This document shows positions 1-6,819 of a DNA stretch of 17,511 nt, one piece after another; the first letter of the stretch is position 1, and each line of letters starts with the position of its first letter. The notes under the pieces are model-generated. The model had not been told where the DNA came from. It saw nothing but the letters and a program-made list of their open reading frames with translations, and made no database searches. The DNA is taken from the NCBI GenBank assembly GCA_011053245.1, contig DRGS01000125.1:1-17511 (forward strand), in the 5' to 3' direction. Source of the stretch: Phycisphaerales bacterium (GTDB lineage: Bacteria > Planctomycetota > Phycisphaerae > Sedimentisphaerales > Anaerohalosphaeraceae). Both the position numbers and the translations under genes were made by a program.

Positions 1-19
1 AGATGTGTATAAGAGACAG
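1..19. other. Sequencing adapter remnant (Tn5/Nextera mosaic end)
   Basis: The first 19 bases, AGATGTGTATAAGAGACAG, are identical to the 19-bp Tn5 mosaic end used in Nextera libraries. The sequence sits exactly at the window edge, and the rnfB reading frame runs into it. It should be treated as untrimmed adapter and not as genome. If it is translated, rnfB gains a false tail. The match is exact, so confidence is high. Confidence 0.95.
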
Positions 20-394
20 GGTATATTTTGCGTAGTAGATTCTGTCTTCGGTGTGTGCCCTGCAATGAACGATGGGCCTTTGCGGGGCGCCGCCTTCGCT
101 TACCTGCAGGTTAAGAATCTCGGCGACCTTCTCGGACGTTTCTGCTCCGCCGGGTGCGCACTTGCCAAGTAATTCGGGATCTTCGGCTACGGCCTTTGCG
201 TATTGTCCGCATCCGGGAAAACCGCATGCTCCGCAGTCGATATTCGGAAGGGCTTCGTGTATCTGCTCAACCTTGGGGTCAACGGTTACTTTCAACTTTA
301 TACTTGCTATCAGAAGTATGACGGCGAAAGAACCGCCCAATACCACCATCGTTAAACCGGCAAGTCCTACACTTTGCAATTCAGCTAATATCAT
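20..394 (-). CDS. rnfB: RnfB, Rnf complex iron-sulfur subunit (C-terminal part missing at contig edge)
   Basis: RnfB is the ferredoxin-like subunit that takes electrons from reduced ferredoxin into the Rnf complex at the cytoplasmic side of the membrane. Only the first 125 codons are present. The ATG at 394 gives an N-terminal membrane helix (about residues 8-30), then the RnfB four-cysteine cluster motif C54-x2-C57-x4-C62-x16-C79 (IDCGACGFPGCG, then KCAPGG). The region after it, VHC followed by a charged stretch and YYAKY, also fits RnfB. The ferredoxin domains with the two or more C-terminal [4Fe-4S] clusters lie beyond the contig end. It is the last gene of the operon and starts 39 nt after rnfA. 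No strong Shine-Dalgarno sequence is seen. Identity is sure; completeness cannot be judged. Confidence 0.93.
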
Positions 395-433
395 ATTATA
401 CCAATCACCATTTCAAATTATGTTTGTACGCGG

Positions 434-1024
434 TTATTTTATCATTCCGGCAAAGCCCATAAACGCCATCGTCAGGATGCCGGCGGTCACTAATGTGATC
501 GGAGCTCCCTGCATGGATTCGGGCACATCAACCAACAGCAGACTCTCGCGAATGCCGGCCATAATACATATCGCCATCGTAAAACCAATGCCGCCGCCAG
601 CGCTGAGGACGACAGCTTCGATAAGAGTTTCGACCTCCCAGAGGTTCAGGAAAAGACACAGCCCCATGATCGCACAGTTGGTCGTAATAAGCGGCAGAAA
701 TATCCCGAAGCTTTCGTACAGCGGCGGGAAAAACTTTCGTACATACATCTCGACTAATTGAACGGCGCCTGCGATAACGAGAATGAAGCTGACATACCTT
801 AGCACTTCGAGTTCAAGGGGCACCAGCACCATATTATCGATCAGCCATGTAAGCGTACCGCTAAGTGTGATAACGAAAGTTACCGCACAGCCCATACCGA
901 AAGCCATATCGATCCTGCCGGATACGCCGAGGTACGGACAGATGCCGAGGAACTTCGTGAACACAAGATTGTTTACGATAACGACCGAAAGAAAACCAAG
1001 CAATAATGTTTGTAGTGTATCCAT
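434..1024 (-). CDS. rnfA: RnfA, membrane subunit of the Rnf complex
   Basis: RnfA is an integral membrane subunit. Together with RnfE it forms the pseudo-symmetric pair that holds a [2Fe-2S] cluster inside the membrane and passes electrons across it. The 196-residue length is normal for the family. The diagnostic motifs NNLVFTKFLGICP (cluster cysteine C29) and LPLITTNCAIMG (C117) are both present, and the protein is made of about six hydrophobic helices. The ATG at 1024 has an AAGG element a few bases upstream. It begins 14 nt after rnfE and is followed by rnfB. Confidence 0.97.
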   Translation of the reverse strand: MDTLQTLLLGFLSVVIVNNLVFTKFLGICPYLGVSGRIDMAFGMGCAVTFVITLSGTLTWLIDNMVLVPLELEVLRYVSFILVIAGAVQLVEMYVRKFFPPLYESFGIFLPLITTNCAIMGLCLFLNLWEVETLIEAVVLSAGGGIGFTMAICIMAGIRESLLLVDVPESMQGAPITLVTAGILTMAFMGFAGMIK

Positions 1025-1038
1025 TGCAATACCTTATA

Positions 1039-1668
1039 TTATGATCTCTGTTTTTTATTTATGATATTAACGACCGCCAGCAGGAGTCCGAGCGTAACGA
1101 AGGCTCCTACGGGCATTCCCATCCCGGCCCATGGTGTAAACCATCCGCCGCTTTCGACATTTGCGAAAACCGTATAGCCCAGTATCTCGCCGGTTGCGAG
1201 AAGCTCGCGGATCCCGGCAAGGACCGAAAGGGCAAGCGTAAAGCCAAGACTCATTCCGATAGCATCTATAATGCTAATGACAACCCCGAACTTGCTTGCA
1301 CACGCTTCTGCGCGGCAGATGATCAGGCAGTTTACAATAATGAGCGGGATATACGGTCCGAGCTTTGCGCTCATTTCAGGCATGTAAGCCTTTAGCGCAA
1401 GATCGGCGATAGTTACGAAAGTTGCGATGGTCAGCGTGAACATTAAAATACGCAGATGCGGTTTTAGCAGATTACGCATGAGACTAATGACGATGTTCGA
1501 GCAGATCAGTACGAACATTACGCTTGCGCCCATGGTAAGCGCGGCTGCGACGCTGGTAGTTACCGCAAGGGTCGGGCACATTCCAAGCAGAAGCGCGAAC
1601 ACCGGGTTCTCTTTCCAGATACCGGCGAAAAATGTCTGACCTAAAGCAATTTTATTTTCACTTGCCAT
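1039..1668 (-). CDS. rnfE: RnfE, membrane subunit of the Rnf complex
   Basis: RnfE is the partner and distant paralogue of RnfA in the membrane core (NqrD/RnfE family). The protein has 209 residues. The family signatures ENPVFALLLGMCPTLAVT (C31) and YIPLIIVNCLIICRAEA (C114) carry the two cysteines expected to share the intramembrane [2Fe-2S] cluster with RnfA. About six hydrophobic helices are visible. The start ATG directly follows the rnfG stop (TAAATG), so the two are probably translationally coupled. The C-terminus ends in a short basic tail. Confidence 0.97.
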   Translation of the reverse strand: MASENKIALGQTFFAGIWKENPVFALLLGMCPTLAVTTSVAAALTMGASVMFVLICSNIVISLMRNLLKPHLRILMFTLTIATFVTIADLALKAYMPEMSAKLGPYIPLIIVNCLIICRAEACASKFGVVISIIDAIGMSLGFTLALSVLAGIRELLATGEILGYTVFANVESGGWFTPWAGMGMPVGAFVTLGLLLAVVNIINKKQRS

Positions 1669-2286
1669 TTATAAAAGACCTTTCTCTTTCAACTGAGTCT
1701 TTACCTGTTCGATATATGTATTGAATATGCTGACAACGGCGTCACTGGTAACAGTCGCTCCGGTGATAGCCGCTATTTCGTTGTCGCCGTCGATGACTTT
1801 CCAGTCGGCAACCTTAGAAAGTTCGAGAGTAGTCGCCGGGGTTCCGGCAAACTGCTTGACGAAATAATGATCGGCTTTGTTTATCTTATCGCCAAAACCG
1901 GGCGTTTCATTACTCAACAGTACGCCAAACCCTTTTAAGGTTTCAAAGTCGGCGCCTGTAGCGATGACGAGTTTGATCTTATCGGCAAAACCGGAGCCTT
2001 GAGCAACAAATGCCCAGCCGAGGACAGTGCCGGATTCGTCAACGCCTTTTTTGACGTCTACGGTGATTGCTTTACCTTTAGGCGAGGTTATGGTCAGGCC
2101 TTCTTCGGAGATCGATTCAAAGGTTGTTGTACCCGCGACCATGCTGCCGGCAAGGGAGTTAAACTTATCGATCTCATTTTGTTTAATAATAGGATCGAGT
2201 GCTGCGTTGGTCCCTGCAAGCAGTACGCCGAAAAACAGTGACGCAACTATTAGAAGCCAGCTTTTTTCGAGAAACTCTTTAATCAT
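1669..2286 (-). CDS. rnfG: RnfG, covalently flavinylated Rnf subunit
   Basis: RnfG carries an FMN bound through a phosphoester to threonine and relays electrons on the outer face of the membrane. The 205-residue protein has one N-terminal membrane anchor (about residues 10-29) and a soluble FMN-binding domain. The attachment motif is AAITGATVTSDAV, with T178 the predicted FMN-bearing residue. In other species ApbE transfers the flavin; no apbE is in this window. The start at 2286 has a strong GGAGG about 8 nt upstream and overlaps the end of rnfD by 8 nt. GFGDK near the middle is also typical of RnfG. Confidence 0.95.
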   Translation of the reverse strand: MIKEFLEKSWLLIVASLFFGVLLAGTNAALDPIIKQNEIDKFNSLAGSMVAGTTTFESISEEGLTITSPKGKAITVDVKKGVDESGTVLGWAFVAQGSGFADKIKLVIATGADFETLKGFGVLLSNETPGFGDKINKADHYFVKQFAGTPATTLELSKVADWKVIDGDNEIAAITGATVTSDAVVSIFNTYIEQVKTQLKEKGLL

Positions 2287-3295
2287 TTTTTTTACCTCCA
2301 GTAGGAGTGAGGGTGCAGACTCTTTCGATCAGCGGCGCAAGAGCGTTCATGAGCAGTATCGCGAACATTACACCTTCGGGATAGCCGCCGACATTTCTGA
2401 TCAGCATGACGACAACGCCGACTCCGATACCGAAAACCCACATGCCTGAACGCGTTAATGGGGCGGTTACCGGATCGGTCGCTATGAAAATCGCACAGAA
2501 AAGCATGCCGCCGCTAATTATATGGAACGCCGGGTCCGCGAATTTGTCCGGGCTTGCGAAGTAGAATATTGCCGCAAACAACGCAGCCGAACCAAGAACC
2601 GCTACCGGTATGATATAAGTGATGGTTTTTCTGATCAGCATATACGCTCCGCCTAAGAGCATTGCCAGTGCGCTGGTTTCGCCTAAGCATCCGCCAACGG
2701 TTCCGAGTATTGAATTTGTCCTGAGTGAAGCGGCCTTTTCTATATTAGCTTCGCCTTTGATCGCCTGCTTGCTCCATCCAAGCGGAGTCGCCTGAGTAAC
2801 GGCGTCTGCATTGATAGCGGTTGATACCTTGATAAGCGGCATTGCCGGATCCATCGTCGCAGGCACCGTCCATGTAGTCATCAATGCCCCGAAACTTGCC
2901 GCCATGAATGTTCTGGCGACCATTGCCGGATTGAATACGTTTGCGCCCAATCCTCCGAAGACCATCTTTCCGATGGCTATGGCTATGGCACTGCCAACGA
3001 CCGCTGCCCACACGGGAATCGCAGCCGGCAGCGAAAGGGCAAGTATGATGCCGGTTACTACCGCACTGAGGTCGCCGAGAGAGTTGGACTTTTTGGCGAT
3101 CAGGTTACATATCCATTCCGTTACAACACATGTTATCACGCACGCGGCAATGACGGTTACGGCCCTTAGCCTGAAGAACAGGACGGCTGCGACCATTGGA
3201 AACGCCAGGCCGATGATGACATCGAGCATAATGCTTCGCGTAGAATGAGCCTTGCTTATGTGCGGGCTTGGTGAAACTGTAATATTTTCAAGCAT
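2279..3295 (-). CDS. rnfD: RnfD, membrane subunit with covalent FMN
   Basis: RnfD is the NqrB/RnfD-family membrane subunit, thought to be tied to ion movement in the Rnf complex. The protein has 338 residues and multiple hydrophobic helices. The conserved GGLGANVFNPAMVAR stretch is at 114-128. The flavinylation site region reads DAVTQATPL (164-172), so T170 is the likely FMN-bearing threonine. The residues before it are T-Q-A rather than the common S-G-A. The start ATG has GAGGA about 6 nt upstream. It is separated from rnfC by 33 nt and overlaps rnfG. Confidence 0.96.
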   Translation of the reverse strand: MLENITVSPSPHISKAHSTRSIMLDVIIGLAFPMVAAVLFFRLRAVTVIAACVITCVVTEWICNLIAKKSNSLGDLSAVVTGIILALSLPAAIPVWAAVVGSAIAIAIGKMVFGGLGANVFNPAMVARTFMAASFGALMTTWTVPATMDPAMPLIKVSTAINADAVTQATPLGWSKQAIKGEANIEKAASLRTNSILGTVGGCLGETSALAMLLGGAYMLIRKTITYIIPVAVLGSAALFAAIFYFASPDKFADPAFHIISGGMLFCAIFIATDPVTAPLTRSGMWVFGIGVGVVVMLIRNVGGYPEGVMFAILLMNALAPLIERVCTLTPTGGKKND

Positions 3296-3328
3296 TTCTT
3301 TCCTCTAATAAATATTTGTCATACAGGG

Positions 3329-4684
3329 CTACTTCGGCATCCTCTTCTTCGCGCGGGCAACAAGTACCTTGCCTGTATTTATATAACCTTTTATTTCGAT
3401 ATTCGCCGGGCATACATAACTACAGCAGCCGCACTCGATGCAGCTTGGCATGTGATACCTTTCGGCAACGTCGAACATTTCATGTTTTACCGCGTGTGCG
3501 ATCTTCGTCGGGTTGATATTCGCCGGGCAAACATCAATGCATCTGCCGCAGCGGATACAAGGCGTTTCCCTGTTCTCGAATTTCGCTTTGGTGATGTCGG
3601 TTTCGGTAAGGATCGTAATCGCTCCGCTGGTCTTGGTCAGCGGCATGGAAAGATCGGCGATAGCAAAGCCCATCATCGGGCCTCCCATCAGGATCTTGTG
3701 GGCGTCATCGGTCAACCCTCCGCAATGTTCTATAAGTTCGTTTACCGCCATGCCGACGGGTACATAATAGTTGCCCGGCTTTGCGATGCCTCCGCCACTT
3801 ACCGTCGCTACCCGGTGTGTAAGTGGTTTGCCTGAAACGACCGCCTCTGCGATCGCCGCACATGTCGCGACGTTGAAAACCGCTACGCCTATCATTGGCG
3901 GTATCCCGCCATCGGGTACATCGCGCCCGGTGATCGACTTTATCAATTGTTTTTCGCCGCCCTGCGGATACTTCGTCTTAACCGCTACGACTTCCATCGA
4001 CTCGACGTCTTTGCACTGAGCCAGCGCCTGGGACATTGCCTTTATTGCTTCGGGCTTATTGTCTTCGATCCCGATAGCTACCTTATCGCATTCGGCAGCT
4101 TTGGCGGCGAGCTTTATCCCGGCGATTATCTGAAAACTCCACTTGAGCATGATTCGGTAATCGCATGTAATAAACGGTTCGCACTCACAGCCGTTAATGA
4201 TAACTATCTTCTTGGGCTGTTTCGGATTCGGTTCGATCTTCACCCTTGTTGGGAATCCCGCTCCGCCCATACCTACGATACCGGCATCATGTATCGCGTC
4301 GCGGATCTGCTCAGGCGAATATTGGCTTACGTCGAAGTCAGCGGTAAACTGCTGCGGGCAAGGCCTCTTTACGTTGTCGGCTTCCGGGTCCGTGTCGATG
4401 ATCACAGCCATCTGTCTGCCGACGACCGGATGCGATGCAAGTGCGATATCCTTTACCGTACCCGTAACAGGCGAATGAACCGGCGCCGAAACGAACGCAT
4501 CCGAACTGCCCACTACCTGACCGGCTTGTACCTTGTCACGTTTGGCTACGACCGCTGCATTTGGAGCCCCGATATGCTGACCCAACAGGATCGCTACCTG
4601 ACTCGGCACGGGCAACTGCTGAATTTCGTAGTTTTCCGTCAAAGATTTTTTATCCGGCGGATGAACACCACCCGGAAAAGTCAT
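3329..4684 (-). CDS. rnfC: RnfC, NADH-binding subunit of the Rnf complex
   Basis: RnfC is the peripheral subunit that hands electrons to NAD+ and resembles the Nuo51 flavoprotein of complex I. The N-terminus reads MTFPGGVHPPDKK, as is usual for RnfC. A nucleotide/FMN loop, VGMGGAGFPT, lies at about 137-146. Two [4Fe-4S] motifs are near the C-terminus: C376-x2-C379-x2-C382-x3-C386 and C415-x2-C418-x2-C421-x3-C425. I chose the ATG at 4684 (451 residues). A longer TTG-initiated reading from 4726 would add a basic 14-residue stretch not expected in the family. The chosen start overlaps the stop of the upstream small gene as ATGA, which implies translational coupling. An AGAAGGAG at 4710-4717 is 25 nt away, too far to act simply as its ribosome site. 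Confidence 0.96.
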   Translation of the reverse strand: MTFPGGVHPPDKKSLTENYEIQQLPVPSQVAILLGQHIGAPNAAVVAKRDKVQAGQVVGSSDAFVSAPVHSPVTGTVKDIALASHPVVGRQMAVIIDTDPEADNVKRPCPQQFTADFDVSQYSPEQIRDAIHDAGIVGMGGAGFPTRVKIEPNPKQPKKIVIINGCECEPFITCDYRIMLKWSFQIIAGIKLAAKAAECDKVAIGIEDNKPEAIKAMSQALAQCKDVESMEVVAVKTKYPQGGEKQLIKSITGRDVPDGGIPPMIGVAVFNVATCAAIAEAVVSGKPLTHRVATVSGGGIAKPGNYYVPVGMAVNELIEHCGGLTDDAHKILMGGPMMGFAIADLSMPLTKTSGAITILTETDITKAKFENRETPCIRCGRCIDVCPANINPTKIAHAVKHEMFDVAERYHMPSCIECGCCSYVCPANIEIKGYINTGKVLVARAKKRMPK

Positions 4685-5043
4685 TTTGCCTTTGGTTTCG
4701 ATCTTTCGTCTCCTTCTAATATACAACCATTGCTTAGGGTATCCGTGTTTTCACTTTTCCCAAAATGAAGATTGATAGCCCTGATAACGATGATGCAGAT
4801 ATAAGTTACTGCGATAGATGATATAAAGCCAAGTCCAATCCTTTGTTTTTCGCTTTCAATAACTCCTTCAAATATTTTTCCAAATCCTGCCAGCGACGCA
4901 ATGAACACCGCTATGGGCAACATGAATGCCACGATCACCTTCCAGACCACCGAAGGGCCTCCCTGACGGCCCAATTGTTCGTATGTGCTTTTACAATCGT
5001 GGGCCTGTGTGCAATCGGAACATTTCTTTTCAGTATTCTCCAT
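4681..5043 (-). CDS. Small two-helix membrane protein with Cys motif, first gene of the rnf operon
   Basis: This is a 120-residue protein of uncertain family. A short N-terminus carries C8-x2-C11-x5-C17 (CSDCTQAHDC). Two membrane helices follow (about 33-54 and 69-87), then a polar basic tail. The layout of a Cys cluster followed by a helical hairpin recalls RseC/MucC proteins, which occur in many rnf operons, but the N-terminal domain of RseC is missing here. I therefore do not assign the name. Its stop overlaps the rnfC ATG (ATGA). This strongly suggests coupled translation and a role with the Rnf complex, for example assembly or maintenance of its redox centres (inference). The ATG at 5043 is preferred; a TTG at 5052 would add three residues. 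Confidence 0.8.
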   Translation of the reverse strand: MENTEKKCSDCTQAHDCKSTYEQLGRQGGPSVVWKVIVAFMLPIAVFIASLAGFGKIFEGVIESEKQRIGLGFISSIAVTYICIIVIRAINLHFGKSENTDTLSNGCILEGDERSKPKAK

Positions 5044-5065
5044 GACGGTCAATGTATGTGTCTCT

Positions 5066-5094
5066 ATAATATGGACAGCACCCTAAAATGCCAG
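5066..5094 (-). promoter_or_regulatory. Candidate sigma70-type promoter of the rnf operon
   Basis: On the minus strand CTGGCA (5094-5089) and TATTAT (5071-5066) are separated by exactly 17 nt. They lie just downstream of the terminator of the preceding gene and just upstream of the first gene of the rnf operon. The predicted transcript start would leave a very short leader of about 15 nt. The -35 matches the consensus at 4 of 6 positions and the -10 at 5 of 6. Confidence 0.45.
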
Positions 5095-5117
5095 CGATTT
5101 TTCAGTTATTGCATGTT

Positions 5118-5165
5118 AAAAAAACAAAAGCGGCATCAGGGGTTCTCTCAAACTCATGATGCCGC
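5118..5165 (-). terminator. Rho-independent terminator after the zinc-ribbon gene
   Basis: Reading the minus strand, a perfect 9-bp stem GCGGCATCA / TGATGCCGC (5165-5157 and 5138-5130) encloses an 18-nt loop. TTTTGTTTTTTT (5129-5118) follows at once. It lies 36 nt past the stop of the 135-codon gene and before the rnf promoter candidate. It therefore marks the rnf operon as a separate transcription unit, apart from read-through. Confidence 0.82.
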
Positions 5166-5201
5166 CTGTCTGCCTGACAATTCAGGAAAAAAGCGGTTGA
5201 A

Positions 5202-5609
5202 CTATTTCGCCGCGTTTTTTCTCTCTTCGGTCTTACTGTAACCACAATCAGGACACCTGTCCCTGAAATCATTGTTTTGCATCGGAATAAACATCGTATC
5301 GCATTCCCCGCATATCATGGCTCTGTATGCAGAACGATTATTGCACTCAGAACAAACAAACTTTGGCGTTTGCATCATCATAAAGTCGTTGTCGCCCATT
5401 TGGTTCATCTGCTCTGCCAATTCCTCTTGGCTGAGCTCAAAGTCAGCGTTGCATTTGTTGTTTATACAAAGCATCGTTACCGGTCCGGTCGGCCTCTTGC
5501 CTCTACCGCCGCCTTTACCCAAATTCGTCACGACCGTAATGATCCCTGCCAAAACCATGCAACCAACAATTAGCCCTATCATAATCTTTTGTTTCTTGTC
5601 TTCGTCCAT
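5202..5609 (-). CDS. Membrane-anchored protein with two zinc ribbons, function unknown
   Basis: The 135-residue protein is not recognised by name. One N-terminal membrane helix (about 9-29) is followed by a glycine/basic linker (GKGGGRGKR). The rest holds eight paired cysteines that can form two zinc ribbons: C48-x4-C53 with C86-x2-C89, and C100-x2-C103 with C119-x2-C122. Between them is an acidic, methionine-rich helix (QEELAEQMNQM, then MMM). The basic linker suggests the ribbon part is cytoplasmic (inference). The ATG at 5609 has GGAG about 8 nt upstream, which supports this start. It sits alone between the glyA unit and the rnf operon and ends at a clear terminator. Similar small proteins are common in planctomycetes as hypothetical genes (from memory). 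No function is claimed. Confidence 0.82.
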   Translation of the reverse strand: MDEDKKQKIMIGLIVGCMVLAGIITVVTNLGKGGGRGKRPTGPVTMLCINNKCNADFELSQEELAEQMNQMGDNDFMMMQTPKFVCSECNNRSAYRAMICGECDTMFIPMQNNDFRDRCPDCGYSKTEERKNAAK

Positions 5610-5718
5610 ACTACGGTCTCCACATAGAGTTACAAATTAAGAATCCAAGGTCAGCCGCAACGTCCGGCTTTGTACAAAAACCTTCAACTATCAATATAAA
5701 CTATTCCATGTATCTATG

Positions 5719-6798
5719 TCAAACGATTCTTTTCATCGTCGAGGACCAGATACCTGTCGATTCTGCATCTATCATACCAAGAATCCGTGAAGGCTCTTCC
5801 GGCATACCTGTCTTAGCCGAAAGATAAGCCGATTCGATCACCGCCATATTATTAAGAATAGCATTGCCATCGGGCCATAGAAGCTTTGTTTCCGGCGACC
5901 TGATCGCCTTTCCTAAGTTCTCAAACATCTTGATTATCGCCTGCCCCTTGTCGCCAGCGCGGGCGGATCGCTTTAATACCCCGCCCGAACTGTCGCGTAT
6001 AGTGAATTTTTCAGCGGAAACGGCAAAATTCCTGTTTTTCCCGTAAAGCCTTATCACCTGCTCATCCGGTCCGAATGTCCTGCTGGCGAGCAGATTACAA
6101 ATAAGCGTATCGGAAAATTTCATCGTCACCACAGCCGTATCTTCCGTTATTGAAAGTCGCTGCTGCTTATCCGGCGCCATATTCGTATTCAGCGAGTACA
6201 CCTTCTCCGGCACCCCGAAATTCAGTACTATCTGGTCGATCAGCTCATAGCAATTCCGCAGCAGAACTCCGCCGCCAGCCGATTCCGGGGCACTTAGCCA
6301 CCTTTGATCAGGGTTGTCGGTTTTTGGCGGAACATAGCATGTGACATTAATGAGATTGACCGGATCAGCCTCTTTGGATTCGAGATATTCTTTGAGCTTG
6401 CCGAATCCAGCCGAAAACCGTCCGGCGGGCACTGTTGTGAACATCACCTTTTCTTTCCTGGCCAATGCGACCAACTCCGCTGCCTGCTCAAAGTCAAGAC
6501 ACGGCGGGCAAAGTTTTACAACATTGAATGCTTTCTTCATCGCCGCACGGACATATTCTTCGCAAAGGTGCATCGGGTCCGCGACAATAAGCACATCAAG
6601 GGCATTTTGAACTACCAATTGCCGGTAGTCGTCAAACGCTGTGGTTTCATATTTCCTGGCGATCTTTTTGGTCTGATCCGAATCCTGGCTTGCAACGGCG
6701 ATAATATCGAAAAGCTCTGTCTGCCACATCCCCTCGAGCAGTTGACAGCCCTGCTCGCTCAGCCCCAAAATACCTGCCTTAAGCTTGTTGTCATCCAT
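5719..6798 (-). CDS. Gfo/Idh/MocA-family protein with altered active-site residues
   Basis: This 359-residue protein has the two-domain layout of NAD(P)-dependent Gfo/Idh/MocA oxidoreductases. A Rossmann start G9-x2-G12-x4-G17 is followed by a DxDxL/VLIVADP strand near 66-75, and GGG at 175-177 opens the substrate domain. The signature positions differ from the family. The usual E-K-P triplet is replaced by VVKLCPP (93-99). In the normally D-x-G-x-H segment after GGG, the Asp position is R181 and the His position is E185; D188 is kept. It may be a dehydrogenase with changed chemistry, or a binding or regulatory protein without redox activity. It starts 21 nt after glyA and is almost surely co-transcribed with it. 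The ATG at 6798 has no good Shine-Dalgarno. The substrate is unknown. Confidence 0.8.
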   Translation of the reverse strand: MDDNKLKAGILGLSEQGCQLLEGMWQTELFDIIAVASQDSDQTKKIARKYETTAFDDYRQLVVQNALDVLIVADPMHLCEEYVRAAMKKAFNVVKLCPPCLDFEQAAELVALARKEKVMFTTVPAGRFSAGFGKLKEYLESKEADPVNLINVTCYVPPKTDNPDQRWLSAPESAGGGVLLRNCYELIDQIVLNFGVPEKVYSLNTNMAPDKQQRLSITEDTAVVTMKFSDTLICNLLASRTFGPDEQVIRLYGKNRNFAVSAEKFTIRDSSGGVLKRSARAGDKGQAIIKMFENLGKAIRSPETKLLWPDGNAILNNMAVIESAYLSAKTGMPEEPSRILGMIDAESTGIWSSTMKRIV

Positions 6799-6819
6799 AA
6801 TGCCGCAACTGTATAAAGA

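Noticed and set aside
72..761. 229-codon open frame on the plus strand
   Set aside because: It lies antisense to rnfB and rnfA, whose motifs are clear. Its composition is that of a reverse-complement shadow.
4684..4726. TTG-initiated N-terminal extension of RnfC (MYIRRRRKIETKGK)
   Set aside because: It overlaps the end of the upstream gene and adds a basic tail not expected in RnfC. The ATGA overlap at 4684 is the better start.
3947..4768. Long 273-codon open frame on the plus strand
   Set aside because: It is antisense to rnfC, has no family motif and no good ribosome site, and the opposite strand encodes a certain RnfC. It is a shadow frame.
5653..5669. AGCCG/CGGCT hairpin after the Gfo/Idh/MocA-like gene
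   Set aside because: The stem is only 5 bp and no T run follows on the minus strand, so I do not call a terminator. AAGGT/ACCTT around it could extend the fold, but this is too weak to list.
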